From contig NZ_RZHG01000001.1 in NCBI RefSeq assembly GCF_003989795.1, positions 62,001 through 126,000 on the forward strand: DNA of 64,000 nt. The letters are read 5' to 3'. Each line of letters starts with the position of its first letter. Position 1 is the stretch's first letter. This document shows, piece by piece, positions 9,040-19,259 of the stretch. A model generated the notes under the pieces. That model saw only the letters and a program-made list of their open reading frames with translations. It had not been told where the DNA came from and did not search any database. Origin of the DNA: Vreelandella andesensis (lineage in GTDB: Bacteria; Pseudomonadota; Gammaproteobacteria; Pseudomonadales; Halomonadaceae). A program made the position numbers and the translations under genes.

Positions 9040-9111
9040 AAAATAGGCGTAAAACATCATGATCAGCGCTGACAGGCTGAGCTAATTTTATCTATATCGG
9101 TAAGTGTCTTT

Positions 9112-9139
9112 AGGCCCCGTTGACCAAGCAGCGGGGCCT
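9112..9139. terminator. Hairpin between metE and ppk (weak terminator)
   Basis: AGGCCCCG (9112-9119) pairs with CGGGGCCT (9132-9139). The stem is GC-rich and perfect, but only a short mixed T-rich tail follows, so it may need Rho or act as an mRNA end-protecting structure for the convergent metE and ppk transcripts. Confidence 0.5.
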
Positions 9140-9171
9140 GTTATCTATCTAGCTGTTTCGACGGCTAACTG

Positions 9172-9221
9172 TTGATAGCTAATTCTTTGATAACTAATTG
9201 TTTGATAGCTAACTTTTTGAT
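9172..9221. repeat. 15-bp tandem repeat at the ppk 3' end, 3.3 copies
   Basis: Units TTGATAGCTAATTCT, TTGATAACTAATTGT and TTGATAGCTAACTTT follow head to tail, then a partial TTGAT. The third unit contains the ppk stop codon (complement of 9209-9211), so the repeat straddles the gene end. Confidence 0.85.
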
Positions 9222-11401
9222 GCATAGGCGTAGAGCAGTGTTTCTTGAGCGCTAATAGCATCGCCGTTGCCAGGATTTTGCAGCTGATAGCTACCGTCGC
9301 TTTTAAGTAGCCAGCTTTGGCAGTTATCGACCAGATAGGTTTCCAAGTCTTTACGTACCCGGATGGCAAGCTTTCTATCCAATAGCGGGAAGCAGGTCTC
9401 CACGCGATGGAACATATTGCGCGACATAAAATCAGCGCTTGAACACCACGTTTCTGATTTTCCGTCGTTGTGAAAATGGAAAACTCGGGTATGTTCTAAA
9501 AAACGACCAATAATTGACCGGACACGGATATTTTCCGAAACACCTTCGATACCGGGTTTCAAACAACACATGCCACGAATGATCAGATCGCACTCTACGC
9601 CTGCTTGCGAGGCGCGATAAAGCGCTTTGATAAGCTTGGGCTCTGTTAACGAATTGCACTTGATTATAATGTGCCCGCGTTTACCTTTAAGGGCTGCCTG
9701 CGCTTCACGATCAATCATTTCGACTAAGCGTTCGTGAAGCGTAAAGGGTGCGTGCAGCAGCGTATCGATCTTGCGAGCGCGGCCCATACCGGAAAGCTGC
9801 TGAAATACTTTGTGCACATCGGCGCATAGCGCCTTGTTGGCAGTCAACAGACTGTAATCGGTATAAAGCTTGGCGGTTTTTGAATGGTAGTTGCCGGTGC
9901 CTAAATGCGCATAGTGGCGAAGCTCGCCTTTTTCACGTCGCACGATATGCAGCATTTTGGCATGGGTTTTATAGGCCATAATGCCATAAATCACGATAGC
10001 GCCAGCTTCTTGCAGGCGTGACGCCAGCTGCAGGTTGTCGGCTTCATCGAAACGCGCCCGCAGTTCAATAACGACGGTGACTTCTTTGCCCTGGCTAGCG
10101 GCATCTACCAGCGCACTCACAATGGCTGAATCAGCGCCAGTCCGGTACAGCGTCTGCTTTATGGCTAGTACGTCTGAGTCGCGGGCCGCCTCGCGCAGCA
10201 GGTCTTCGATAGGCGAAAAGGACTGGAAGGGGTGGTGGAGCAGAATGTCGCTTTTGGCAATAGCGGTGAATAGGCTGCCGCCTTTCAGTGCTTTTGGCAC
10301 ACTAGGTGAGTAGGGGCGGTAGAGTAGCTCTGGTCGGTCTACATCGCCAAGTACTGCCATCATGCGGGTCAGATTCACCGGCCCTTGGACACGATATAAA
10401 TCACTGCTTTCTAGCTCAAACTGGCGCAGCAAGAAACTGATTAAGTCATCTGGACAATTGTCGGCAACTTCAAGCCGAACACCACTACCATAGCGGCGAG
10501 CCAATAGTTCGCCACGTAGCGCTGACGCCAAATCCGAGATCTCTTCTGGGTCTACGGTCATATCCGCATTACGGGTGAGGCGGAACTGGTAACAGCCGCG
10601 AACGCGCATACCTGGGAAGAGCTCTTCGGCGTGAGAGTGAATCATCGACGACAAGAAGATATATTCGGAAAAACCTTCTGCACACAGCGCTTTAGGCAGG
10701 GCCATCAGACGAGGCAGTGAGCGAGGAGCTGGGAGTATTGCCATGCCACCCGCGCGACCAAAGGCGTCCTTGCCCTCCAGTTCCACAATGAAGTTAAGGC
10801 TCTTATTGACCAAGCGCGGAAACGGATGAGAAGGGTCTAAGCCAATGGGGCTGATGACCGGCATGATCTCATTGTCGAAAAAATCTTTAACCCAAGCTTT
10901 CTGTTCGTTGGTCCACTGGTCGCGACGACGAAAACGTAGCCCCTGGGCTTCCAGCGCGGGCAGCAATATTTTATTTAATATTTGATATTGGCGTTTAATT
11001 TGCTGGTGTGCAATATCGGAAACTTCTGCCAGCACTGCTTTGGGTAAGCGGCCATCGGCGGCGGCGGTGTCGTCACCTAACGCTATTTGGTGCTTGAGAC
11101 CCGCGACTCTGATTTCGAAAAACTCATCCATGTTGGATGAAAATATCAGCAGAAACATTAGCCGGTTGAGTAGCGGATGCGCATCATCCAGTGCCTGTTC
11201 AAGCACCCGGATGTTGAATTGCAGATGGGATATTTCACGATTGAAGTACAACAGCGGATCATCCAGATCGGCTGCCGAATGAGACTCTTTGGCGTGAACT
11301 CCGGTGGGTGTACGGTTGATGCGCAGTGGCAAAACCTCTCCTTCGCCACTCATGGGCTCGTTAGAAGATGCTGGCGTGGAATCTATTGATTGATCGTCCA
11401 T
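9209..11401 (-). CDS. ppk: Polyphosphate kinase 1
   Basis: A 730-residue enzyme that reversibly polymerises the gamma phosphate of ATP into polyphosphate. The four-domain Ppk1 layout is visible: an N-terminal helical domain with FSSNMDEFFEIRVAGL, then two phospholipase-D-like C-terminal domains with the catalytic histidines in HYAHLGTGNYHSKTAKLYTD and LEHTRVFHF. The first ~45 residues are a polar extension compared with E. coli. It lies downstream of hemB on the same strand with a 123-base gap that contains a palindrome and Pho-box-like repeats, so it probably has its own promoter. The stop codon lies inside a 15-bp tandem repeat. Confidence 0.95.
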   Translation of the reverse strand: MDDQSIDSTPASSNEPMSGEGEVLPLRINRTPTGVHAKESHSAADLDDPLLYFNREISHLQFNIRVLEQALDDAHPLLNRLMFLLIFSSNMDEFFEIRVAGLKHQIALGDDTAAADGRLPKAVLAEVSDIAHQQIKRQYQILNKILLPALEAQGLRFRRRDQWTNEQKAWVKDFFDNEIMPVISPIGLDPSHPFPRLVNKSLNFIVELEGKDAFGRAGGMAILPAPRSLPRLMALPKALCAEGFSEYIFLSSMIHSHAEELFPGMRVRGCYQFRLTRNADMTVDPEEISDLASALRGELLARRYGSGVRLEVADNCPDDLISFLLRQFELESSDLYRVQGPVNLTRMMAVLGDVDRPELLYRPYSPSVPKALKGGSLFTAIAKSDILLHHPFQSFSPIEDLLREAARDSDVLAIKQTLYRTGADSAIVSALVDAASQGKEVTVVIELRARFDEADNLQLASRLQEAGAIVIYGIMAYKTHAKMLHIVRREKGELRHYAHLGTGNYHSKTAKLYTDYSLLTANKALCADVHKVFQQLSGMGRARKIDTLLHAPFTLHERLVEMIDREAQAALKGKRGHIIIKCNSLTEPKLIKALYRASQAGVECDLIIRGMCCLKPGIEGVSENIRVRSIIGRFLEHTRVFHFHNDGKSETWCSSADFMSRNMFHRVETCFPLLDRKLAIRVRKDLETYLVDNCQSWLLKSDGSYQLQNPGNGDAISAQETLLYAYASKS

Positions 11402-11472
11402 GGTTGCCCCCGGTGGTGGTTCATACTCATCATCACGTGATAACTATTATTAACAGGAGTATGCCGGGAAAA

Positions 11473-11503
11473 GATGACAAATAAGTGTCACCGATTTGTC
11501 ATC
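11473..11503. promoter_or_regulatory. 10-bp inverted repeat with TGTCA half sites upstream of ppk
   Basis: GATGACAAAT (11473-11482) and ATTTGTCATC (11494-11503) are perfect inverted arms around 11 bases. Within it, TGTCA occurs twice on the + strand with an 11-base period (11486 and 11497), the spacing of PhoB half sites, and once more on the other strand. It could be a PhoB-type operator for ppk or a hairpin at the end of hemB; the half-site orientation points away from ppk, which weakens the first reading. Confidence 0.4.
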
Positions 11504-11524
11504 TATAAAGACTAACCCGTTAAT

Positions 11525-12640
<1,116 letters not shown>

Positions 12641-12727
12641 TTATAGACTGACTAAAGTGAGCCGCTCAGCGACGCTAAGTGGCAACGATTCAATAGCGAT
12701 AATAAGCGCTACGATAAGGAGATAAGC

Positions 12728-13387
12728 ATGACCAAACAGGTAGCAATCGTATTAGCAGGCTGCGGCGTTTTTGATGGTTCTGAAATCTATGAAACAACGC
12801 TAACGCTGCTGCGCCTAGATCAGTTAGGGATTGGCTATCGCTGCTTTGCGCCGGATGTCGCTCAGCATCATGTGATTAATCACTTAACGCAAGAACCTGT
12901 GGAGGGTGAACAGCGAAATGTACTGCAGGAATCAGCTCGCTTGGCCCGTGGTGATATTAGCCCGATTACTGAGCTAGAGGCTGACGACTTTGATGCGGTC
13001 ATTGTGCCTGGCGGCTTTGGTGTCGCAAAAAATCTGTCTGATTTTGCCGTTCAGGGCGACAACATGCAGGTACTTGAGAGCGTAAAAGAGGCGCTGATAG
13101 GTTTTAAAGAAGAGGCGAAGCCCATTGGTTTGTTGTGTATTGCTCCCGTTTTGGTACCGCGTCTGTTTGGCGAGGGTGTCGCGGTGACCGTTGGCCATGA
13201 CCCAAGCGTTTCTGGCGCCATCAGTGCAATGGGAGGACTACATCGCAGCTGTGGCGTAGAAGATATCGTGGTAGATTTCGAACACCGGATAGTGACGACG
13301 CCTGCCTATATGTTGGCGACTCGTATTAGTGAGGCCGCAACCGGTATCTTTAAATTGGTAGACCGCATTGATGAAATGATGGGCTAA
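12728..13387 (+). CDS. elbB: Isoprenoid biosynthesis glyoxalase ElbB
   Basis: A 219-residue DJ-1/PfpI-superfamily protein. It starts KQVAIVLAGCGVFDGSEIYE, has the nucleophile-elbow region KPIGLLCIAPVLVP containing the conserved cysteine, and VPGGFGVAKNLSDFA, all typical of ElbB. The E. coli protein has glyoxalase activity in vitro; the physiological role is unclear. A GATAAGGAG site lies just upstream of ATG 12728. The stop codon is inside a 16-bp tandem duplication. Confidence 0.9.
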   Translation: MTKQVAIVLAGCGVFDGSEIYETTLTLLRLDQLGIGYRCFAPDVAQHHVINHLTQEPVEGEQRNVLQESARLARGDISPITELEADDFDAVIVPGGFGVAKNLSDFAVQGDNMQVLESVKEALIGFKEEAKPIGLLCIAPVLVPRLFGEGVAVTVGHDPSVSGAISAMGGLHRSCGVEDIVVDFEHRIVTTPAYMLATRISEAATGIFKLVDRIDEMMG

Positions 13388-13412
13388 TGTTTTGGTGGGC
13401 TAATGTTTTCTA
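13381..13412 (+). repeat. 16-bp tandem duplication including the elbB stop codon
   Basis: GGGCTAATGTTTTGGT (13381-13396) is followed directly by GGGCTAATGTTTTCTA (13397-13412), 14 of 16 bases the same. The TAA stop of elbB (13385-13387) lies in the first copy and is repeated in the second. Confidence 0.85.
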
Positions 13413-13437
13413 TCGATAGGCCCTTCGTATAAAGGGC

Positions 13438-13475
13438 AAAAAGCCTCTGTCATTTTTAGTGGCAGAGGCTTTTTT
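13438..13475. terminator. Bidirectional terminator between elbB and tatC
   Basis: AAAAAGCCTCTG (13438-13449) pairs with CAGAGGCTTTTT (13463-13474), extended by CA/TG. A and T tracts on both sides fit termination of both convergent transcripts. Confidence 0.92.
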
Positions 13476-13505
13476 ATGCGCAGTGCATTGCATGTGATAG
13501 CGCTG

Positions 13506-14288
13506 TTAGGTCTCTTGTTCTTCAGCGTCATCTGCCTTTTCTTTTCGGCGGACCAAACGGCCAAACAGTAGCCCCACTTCATAAAGCAGATACATGGGGA
13601 CAGCCAACAGACTTTGAGAAATGATGTCGGGTGGCGTAAGCAGCATGCCTACCACAAAGCAGCCTAAAATAATGTACGGCCGTTTTTTCGAAAGACTCTC
13701 AACCGTGGCCGCACCCGACAGTATTAGCAAAAACGTCGCAATGGGGATTTCAAAAGCGACACCAAAGGCAAAAAACAGCTTTAATACAAAGTTTAGGTAC
13801 TGATTAATGTCGGTCATTATCGCGATGTCTTCCGGCCCGGTCTGGGTGAAAAACTCAAACAGCAGCGGAAAAACCACGTAATAAGCAAACGCTGCGCCCG
13901 CGTAAAACAGCGCTATGCTAGAAACCAAAATAGGGATTGCCAGCGCTTTCTCGTTATCGTAAAGCCCTGGTGCCACAAATGCCCATGCCTGGTGGAGCAC
14001 AAAGGGAACGGCGATAAAGACGGCGACGACTAGCGTTAGTTTAAAGGGAGCCAGGAAAGGTGAAGCCACCTCGGTGGCGATCATCTGTGAGCCTTCTGGC
14101 AGCAGTGCCATTAGTGGCTCAGCCACAAAGCTGTAAATATCATTAGCAAAGGAATAAAGACCAAGAAACACAACTAATATAACTACGACCGCTTTCATTA
14201 GCCGCGAGCGTAGCTCAATCAGGTGCTCGATAAGGGGCGCTTGGCCTTGGTCCTTACGCGGCTCCTGCGAATCGCCAGACATACTCAT
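13506..14288 (-). CDS. tatC: Sec-independent translocase subunit TatC
   Basis: A 260-residue polytopic inner-membrane protein with six transmembrane segments. The N-terminal LIEHLIELRSRL stretch and the segment FAFGVAFEIPI with its conserved Glu are hallmarks of TatC, the receptor for twin-arginine signal peptides. It overlaps tatB by four bases (ATGA), so the two are translationally coupled. The C-terminal tail is acidic and polar. It ends the tatABC operon at the terminator shared with elbB. Confidence 0.96.
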   Translation of the reverse strand: MSMSGDSQEPRKDQGQAPLIEHLIELRSRLMKAVVVILVVFLGLYSFANDIYSFVAEPLMALLPEGSQMIATEVASPFLAPFKLTLVVAVFIAVPFVLHQAWAFVAPGLYDNEKALAIPILVSSIALFYAGAAFAYYVVFPLLFEFFTQTGPEDIAIMTDINQYLNFVLKLFFAFGVAFEIPIATFLLILSGAATVESLSKKRPYIILGCFVVGMLLTPPDIISQSLLAVPMYLLYEVGLLFGRLVRRKEKADDAEEQET

Positions 14289-14830
14289 TGGTGATTGCTA
14301 TCCTTTTTAAAATCAGCCTTTTCAAAATCCGCTTTTTTCATATCCGCCTGCTTAGTATTTGCATTGCTAGGCTCACTTTCGCCGCTAGGATTAACCGCAC
14401 GCAATTCATCGGTAGCACTTTGATGAGGCGTTGAGGAAGAGGCTGTTGGCGTGTCTTCGCGGACTGTTTGCAAAGCATCATCTAACCGGGCGCTAGCGTT
14501 GGCAACCCGCTGCTCGGTTTCGTTTTGGTTAGCCGATGTAGAAACGCTGGAAGCGCCGGAAGAAGAGGGGGCGTCGGCAATGCTCTCAACATCCTGCTTG
14601 GCTTTTTTGAGGCTGTCATCGAGCTTTTTCTGTTGCTCGTTGAGTTTTTGACGCAACTCCTCCGCTTCCAGTTGGGCGCTGATTTCGCGCTGCATACCGG
14701 ATACCGTACGCTTGATTTTGCCGATCCACATACCTGCTGTGCGAGCGGCTTTCGGCAGGCGTTCTGGTCCAAGCACCAGAAGCCCGACGATACCAATCAG
14801 CATTAGTTCAAGAAAGCCGATATCCAGCAT
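14285..14830 (-). CDS. tatB: Sec-independent translocase subunit TatB
   Basis: A 181-residue protein with one N-terminal membrane helix (about residues 3-21), a Pro-containing hinge (GPERLPKAAR), an amphipathic helix and a long polar tail. The first 30 residues, MLDIGFLELMLIGIVGLLVL and following, are typical TatB. The tail ends with short charged near-repeats of the type KADxxKAD, which vary freely in this family. TatB forms the substrate-binding complex with TatC. The start lies three bases after the tatA stop. Confidence 0.95.
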   Translation of the reverse strand: MLDIGFLELMLIGIVGLLVLGPERLPKAARTAGMWIGKIKRTVSGMQREISAQLEAEELRQKLNEQQKKLDDSLKKAKQDVESIADAPSSSGASSVSTSANQNETEQRVANASARLDDALQTVREDTPTASSSTPHQSATDELRAVNPSGESEPSNANTKQADMKKADFEKADFKKDSNHQ

Positions 14831-14833
14831 GGG

Positions 14834-15118
14834 TTATTTGCGCTCTTCGTTACGTTCTGTGGGACGTTCTTCTGCTGCACGCTTTTCTTCTGCTTGAACA
14901 TCGTAGGTGTTGCCAGCCTCTTCGTGGCTCACTTTTGCCTGAGGTTGGTCGGCTTCTTTTTTATCGCCATCTTTCTCTTCTTCGTTAATGGCTTTTTTGA
15001 AACCTTTGACTGCACCGCCTAAGTCGGTGCCCACATTACGCAGTTTTTTGGTGCCGAAAATTAGGATGATGATGCCCAGAACAATCAGCAACTGCCAAAT
15101 ACTGATACCACCTAACAT
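14834..15118 (-). CDS. tatA: Sec-independent translocase subunit TatA
   Basis: A 94-residue protein with an N-terminal membrane helix ([20 protein letters not shown]), the FGTKKLR hinge and an amphipathic helix with a conserved Phe-Lys-Lys, followed by a charged tail. TatA forms the size-adaptable pore of the Tat system. Two in-frame ATGs exist; the downstream one (complement of 15116-15118) is chosen because GAGGAA lies six bases before it, whereas the upstream ATG abuts that site. Follows hisE on the same strand. Confidence 0.94.
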   Translation of the reverse strand: MLGGISIWQLLIVLGIIILIFGTKKLRNVGTDLGGAVKGFKKAINEEEKDGDKKEADQPQAKVSHEEAGNTYDVQAEEKRAAEERPTERNEERK

Positions 15119-15141
15119 ATGCATTTCCTCATCAGTGCAGG

Positions 15142-15498
15142 TTAACGTTGTGTGCGGGACGCTTTTTCGTCATGACCAGAAATACCGAACCGCCGTGCTA
15201 GCTCATCTAAAACGCGCTGATGATCCAGTTCGAGGTGCGACAGCATTACTAAGCTATGAAACCACAGGTCGGCGGTTTCAGCGATCACTGCTTGATGCGC
15301 CTGCTCGCCGCCGTGCTCGGCATCTTTCGCCGCCAAAATTGTCTCAGTCGCCTCTTCGCCGACCTTTTCGAGTATCTTGTTCAAACCCTTATGATGCAAG
15401 GAGGCAACATAAGAATTTTCTGCACTAGCGTGTCGGCGCTGCTTTAAAACCTCGGCGAGTGCGTCTAGCACTTGCGTCGTCTGGTTAGAATCAGTCAT
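15142..15498 (-). CDS. hisE: Phosphoribosyl-ATP pyrophosphatase
   Basis: A 118-residue MazG-like all-alpha hydrolase catalysing the second step of histidine synthesis. The motif [19 protein letters not shown] followed by [13 protein letters not shown] contains the Glu and Asp residues that bind magnesium. An ATG eight codons upstream also exists, but AAGGA precedes the chosen one and HisE proteins start about here. In Pseudomonas hisI sits directly before hisE in this cluster; here hisI is missing and ubiB is the neighbour, so hisI must lie elsewhere in the genome. Confidence 0.92.
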   Translation of the reverse strand: MTDSNQTTQVLDALAEVLKQRRHASAENSYVASLHHKGLNKILEKVGEEATETILAAKDAEHGGEQAHQAVIAETADLWFHSLVMLSHLELDHQRVLDELARRFGISGHDEKASRTQR

Positions 15499-15584
15499 AG
15501 GCATCCTTTTATCAATCATCACAGCACGTTTGCCAAAAATCAGTGCTTAGACGCTTTATATTGCTGTTTGGTTGCTTCATTCAT

Positions 15585-17207
15585 TCATTGCCATAGTAAC
15601 AACACCAAGCCTACTCCCGCTGCTGCTAAAACAGGCCATTCTTGCGCCGATGCCCAGCTGCTCAGCGGCTGCCAAGCCAATGCAATAGCGATCAGAATAA
15701 GGCCAATACGCAGACGGTAATGACGTTTATTCTGGCGCGTCAGCTGCTGTTGAACAGCACTAATAGAGGCTGCTTGCTGATGACGCTGACGGTGCTCATG
15801 TTCCATTCGGCTCAGCGCCTGGTGGGCTAACACGGGCAGCTCAGGCAGCTGGTGAGAAAGCTCCGGTGCCTGGCGTTTGAGCGATTCCCAAAGGCCGCCG
15901 ATACCCGCGCGCTGTTTCATCCACTTTTCTAGATATGGCTTAGCGGTGCTCCATAAATCCAGGTCAGGATAAAGTTGGCGGCCCAGCCCTTCGATGTTAA
16001 GCAGCGTTTTTTGCAACAATACCAGCTGTGGCTGTACTTCCATATTAAAACGGCGTGCTGTTTGAAACAGTCCTAACAGCACCTGCCCAAACGAAATATC
16101 TTTTAGCGGCTTTTCAAGAATGGGCTCGCATACGGTACGAATGGCGGCTGCGAATTCGTTGGCACGGGTGTTTTCGCCCACCCAGCCAGACGCGATATGT
16201 AAAGCGGCTACTTCGTAATAATCTTGATGGAAAAACGCTAGTAAGTTGCGCGCGAGGTAGTCCTGATCTTCTCGGGTAAGGCTCCCCACAATGCCGCAGT
16301 CGATGGCGATGTACTGTGGATCTTCAGGGTCATCGCAGTTAACAAAGATATTGCCGGGATGCATGTCGGCATGGAAGAAGTTATCCCGGAAAACCTGGGT
16401 AAAGAAGATTTCAACGCCACGCTCGGCCAGTTTCTTGAGGTTGGTGCCCCGCGCTATAAGCGTGTCTAAGTCAGCCACCGGTACGCCGCGAATACGCTCT
16501 TGTACCATGACATGGCGACGAGCGTAGGGCCAGTAGACTGTCGGTACAAACATCAGCGGTGAATCTTTGAAGTTACGTTTGAGTTGTGACGTGTTTGCCG
16601 CTTCTTTGTAGAGATCAAGCTCATCAAACAAGGTGGCTTCGTAATCGCGGATCACTTCGACTGGGCGTAATCGTTTTGCGTCAGGTACTTTGCCTAGCAG
16701 CTTGGCGATTTGATACATCAGTGCCATATCCTGGCGCATAATGCTGTCAATGCCGGGGCGAATAATTTTGACGACCACGTCTTCACCGCTATGCAGTGTG
16801 GCTGCATGTACCTGGGCTATTGACGCGGATGCCAAGGGTACTTGGTCGAAGGCGGAAAATGCCTCAGCGAGCGACATTTCAAGCTCTTTTTCGACCCGTG
16901 CAGCGGCTAATTCGCCAGGGAAGGGAGGCACTTGGTCTTGCAAGCGTTTTAATTCATCGGCGATGTCTTCGGGCAATAAATCTCGTCGGGTCGAGAGCAT
17001 TTGGCCAAACTTAATGAAAATTGGCCCAAGCGCTTCCAAGGCTAGGCGCAATCGTTCGCCGCGACTGCGCTGGCCAACGGGAAACAGCTTTAGAGGCGAA
17101 ATACTCATCAAGATACGTAGCCAGAACGGCAGTCGTTCTACGGGTATTAATGTATCTAAGCGATGGCGAGCCACTATCCAAGTGATCTTTACTAACCGCA
17201 GGCTCAT
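15585..17207 (-). CDS. ubiB: UbiB, ubiquinone biosynthesis kinase-like protein
   Basis: A 540-residue ABC1/ADCK-family atypical kinase needed for ubiquinone synthesis; current views favour an ATPase role rather than a hydroxylase. It carries the family signature [14 protein letters not shown], an Ala-rich nucleotide loop ([11 protein letters not shown]), the [10 protein letters not shown] catalytic segment and IDCGIVG. Two hydrophobic helices close the protein (about residues 495-540). The start overlaps the ubiJ stop by one base (TAATG), indicating translational coupling. Confidence 0.95.
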   Translation of the reverse strand: MSLRLVKITWIVARHRLDTLIPVERLPFWLRILMSISPLKLFPVGQRSRGERLRLALEALGPIFIKFGQMLSTRRDLLPEDIADELKRLQDQVPPFPGELAAARVEKELEMSLAEAFSAFDQVPLASASIAQVHAATLHSGEDVVVKIIRPGIDSIMRQDMALMYQIAKLLGKVPDAKRLRPVEVIRDYEATLFDELDLYKEAANTSQLKRNFKDSPLMFVPTVYWPYARRHVMVQERIRGVPVADLDTLIARGTNLKKLAERGVEIFFTQVFRDNFFHADMHPGNIFVNCDDPEDPQYIAIDCGIVGSLTREDQDYLARNLLAFFHQDYYEVAALHIASGWVGENTRANEFAAAIRTVCEPILEKPLKDISFGQVLLGLFQTARRFNMEVQPQLVLLQKTLLNIEGLGRQLYPDLDLWSTAKPYLEKWMKQRAGIGGLWESLKRQAPELSHQLPELPVLAHQALSRMEHEHRQRHQQAASISAVQQQLTRQNKRHYRLRIGLILIAIALAWQPLSSWASAQEWPVLAAAGVGLVLLLWQ

Positions 17208-17881
17208 TAGTGCGGCTCCTCAGACTGTAAATGCGTTTTTTTCTGCTGGGCCGTCAACTGAGTCAAGCGCCTGTGGAGGCGATTGAGCCTAGCTTCCAGG
17301 CGGTCGGTCGAAATTTCAAGTTCAGTTAAGTGATCTCGAAGTACGTCGCGTTGTTGGCGGCCTGGAAGTAAGCGGGCTTCTTCAAAGACGTATTCAGAAA
17401 CGTCTTGCAGCAGTTCATCTTTCGCTCTTAGCCCCCAGCGGGCGGCACGGCGAATTCCTTCAGCCAGTGAATGGGCGGGCAGTTCACCCAGCCAGCGAGC
17501 TAGCTCGCTTTCCCAGTCGATATCCAGATCAAAGAGCAGGTCGCGGGTGGCTTCTAATAGATGGATGCGGCCACGCACAGAAAGTTTGCCATCAAACATC
17601 AACCGTTCAACAGAAGCACCGCTTAACCATTCAGAGAGTGTTTCCGGGGTCAGTTCAACGATGGCGTCGACGTCGGTTTCATCCAGGTCGTCGCCACGCA
17701 GTAGATCAATACCCGCATGGTGATAGTGCAGCACCAACTGAAGGTGAGGCTTTTCCAGCCTCACTAGCAGTCGGCTGCCTGCTAACGCCGATAAGCGTGC
17801 AGGCGAGGCCGGATCTCGGGCAAGCAAGGCATTCAACATGCGTTCACATCCGGCCAGCAACAGGGTCGGGGTGACTAGCAT
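17207..17881 (-). CDS. ubiJ: UbiJ, ubiquinone biosynthesis accessory factor
   Basis: A 224-residue protein with an N-terminal SCP2 sterol-carrier-like lipid-binding domain (about residues 1-110) and a C-terminal charged helical part (about 185-215) likely to form a coiled coil. It organises the soluble Ubi metabolon and binds hydrophobic intermediates. The start chosen is preceded by GAGGTCCGC; a longer frame reaching back 17 codons would run into ubiE. The start lies 23 bases inside the 3' end of ubiE, so the pair is tightly coupled. Confidence 0.9.
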   Translation of the reverse strand: MLVTPTLLLAGCERMLNALLARDPASPARLSALAGSRLLVRLEKPHLQLVLHYHHAGIDLLRGDDLDETDVDAIVELTPETLSEWLSGASVERLMFDGKLSVRGRIHLLEATRDLLFDLDIDWESELARWLGELPAHSLAEGIRRAARWGLRAKDELLQDVSEYVFEEARLLPGRQQRDVLRDHLTELEISTDRLEARLNRLHRRLTQLTAQQKKTHLQSEEPH

Positions 17882-17903
17882 GCGGACCTCATTGTTGGTG
17901 ACT

Positions 17904-18659
17904 TCATAATTTAATGCCGCGGTGAAGGGCAACGATACCGCCGGTCAGGTTGGTGTACTCCACCCGTTCAAGCCCCGCGGCTTCCATCATGCCTTTCAGG
18001 GTTTCTTGGTCAGGGTGCATGCGAATAGACTCGGCGAGATAGCGGTAACTTTCGCCATCGCCAGCTACTAGTTCGCCCATTTTCGGCAGCAGACGGAAGG
18101 AGTATTCGTCATAAGCTTTTGACAAAAGTGCATTATTTGGCTTGGAGAACTCAAGTACCAGTAATCGCCCACCGGGTTTTAGCACGCGTGCCATAGAGCG
18201 CAGCGCGGCATCTTTGTCGGTGACATTACGCAGGCCAAAGGCAATCGTAATGCAATCAAAACTATTATCAGGAAACGGCAGGCACTCGGCATTGGCTTGC
18301 ACATACTCAACGTTGCCACCGACGCCGTTATCCATCAGTTTGTCGCGGCCGACTCTTAGCATGGAGGCGTTAATGTCAGCCAGTATGACTTTGCCGCGCG
18401 GGCCAACCAAGCGTGAGAATTTAAGTGTTAAATCGCCGGTGCCGCCAGCAATATCCAGTACATGATGCCCAGGGCGGACGCCTGCACGTTCTATCGCAAG
18501 GCGTTTCCAGATGCGATGGATGCCCATAGACATCACGTCATTCATGATGTCGTAGCGAGCAGCGACCGAGTGGAAGACATCGGCAACACGAGATGCTTTC
18601 TCGTCAACCGCTACTTCCTGAAAACCAAAATGGGTGGTGCGTTCTTCTGTGGGGCTCAT
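17904..18659 (-). CDS. ubiE: UbiE, demethylmenaquinone/ubiquinone C-methyltransferase
   Basis: A 251-residue class I SAM-dependent methyltransferase acting in ubiquinone (and menaquinone) synthesis. The SAM-binding motif [12 protein letters not shown], the acidic residue at the end of strand two (ADIN) and the family signature FGLRNVTD are all present, with ALHRGIKL at the C-terminus. First gene of the ubiE-ubiJ-ubiB run. In Pseudomonas the polyhydroxyalkanoate gene cluster lies between the DUF971 gene and ubiE; here the two are neighbours. Confidence 0.96.
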   Translation of the reverse strand: MSPTEERTTHFGFQEVAVDEKASRVADVFHSVAARYDIMNDVMSMGIHRIWKRLAIERAGVRPGHHVLDIAGGTGDLTLKFSRLVGPRGKVILADINASMLRVGRDKLMDNGVGGNVEYVQANAECLPFPDNSFDCITIAFGLRNVTDKDAALRSMARVLKPGGRLLVLEFSKPNNALLSKAYDEYSFRLLPKMGELVAGDGESYRYLAESIRMHPDQETLKGMMEAAGLERVEYTNLTGGIVALHRGIKL

Positions 18660-18760
18660 GGGGCTCTAGCTCCCGAGTTCGAGGCGGTAATAGTCGACCA
18701 AAAGGCCGTCGCAAAAAATGATTAGCGACATTGTAGCCTTCTCCCCCCCAGCTTGTCTGC

Positions 18761-18779
18761 GCTTCACCTGGGGTGAAGC
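18761..18779. terminator. Hairpin just after the DUF971 gene
   Basis: GCTTCACC (18761-18768) and GGTGAAGC (18772-18779) form a perfect eight-base stem directly after the stop codon of the leftward DUF971 gene. There is no T-tract, so it is either a Rho-assisted end or an mRNA-stabilising hairpin. Confidence 0.45.
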
Positions 18780-18780
18780 G

Positions 18781-19182
18781 TCACAGTTGTTTGAATTGAA
18801 TGCTGGCGGGCTCGCGGGAGGCACCTGCCTCTTCGAGGCGTTCGAGGTAGTTTTGCCAGTAATCATTTTGGTGTTGGGCCAGGTCGTAGAGATAGTTCCA
18901 GCTGTAAAGGCCGCTATCGTGACCATCATCAAAATGCAGTTTCAGTGCGTAGTTACCGGCTTGGGTAATATTTTGTAGGCCGACATCTTTTTTTCCCACC
19001 TGGAGTACGGCGGTGTCGCCGCCATGGCCGCGTACTTCGGCCGAAGGGGAATAGACCCGTAAAAACTCGACCGGCAGCCGATAGCTTTCTCCACTGGCAT
19101 AGTCAAGCGCCAGTTCGCGGGCCTGCTTATGGTAGTGAACCCGCGTTGGTGTGGGGGCGTTCGTAGGAATAGAAGCGTTCAT
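18781..19182 (-). CDS. DUF971 (gamma-butyrobetaine hydroxylase-like N-terminal domain) protein
   Basis: A 133-residue protein of the DUF971 family. Family signature parts visible are LPVEFLRVYSPSAEVRGHG, VGLQNITQAGNYALKLHFDDGHDSGLYSW in overlapping blocks, and YLxxL near the end. The fold corresponds to the N-terminal domain of gamma-butyrobetaine hydroxylase; small stand-alone members are sometimes linked to iron-sulfur cluster handling, but function here is not proven. Downstream of hslU on the same strand, behind a strong hairpin, an arrangement shared with Pseudomonas. Confidence 0.88.
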   Translation of the reverse strand: MNASIPTNAPTPTRVHYHKQARELALDYASGESYRLPVEFLRVYSPSAEVRGHGGDTAVLQVGKKDVGLQNITQAGNYALKLHFDDGHDSGLYSWNYLYDLAQHQNDYWQNYLERLEEAGASREPASIQFKQL

Positions 19183-19201
19183 GGATGAGTTTAACCTCTA
19201 A

Positions 19202-19242
19202 AAAGGAGTGGCAGTAACAGCGTGGCTGGCTGTCACTGCCAC
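19202..19242 (-). terminator. Terminator-like hairpin between hslU and the DUF971 gene
   Basis: On the minus strand GTGGCAGT-G-ACAGC pairs with GCTGT-T-ACTGCCAC (outer arms 19235-19242 and 19208-19215), followed by TCCTTTTTAG. It should end or attenuate the hslVU transcript before the downstream gene, whose start is only 20 bases away. Confidence 0.75.
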
Positions 19243-19259
19243 ATTCCATGGGTGCTAAC

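Noticed and set aside
18666..18978. Frames on both strands around the ubiE-DUF971 spacer
   Set aside because: They overlap the well-supported DUF971 gene in other frames and have no ribosome binding sites.
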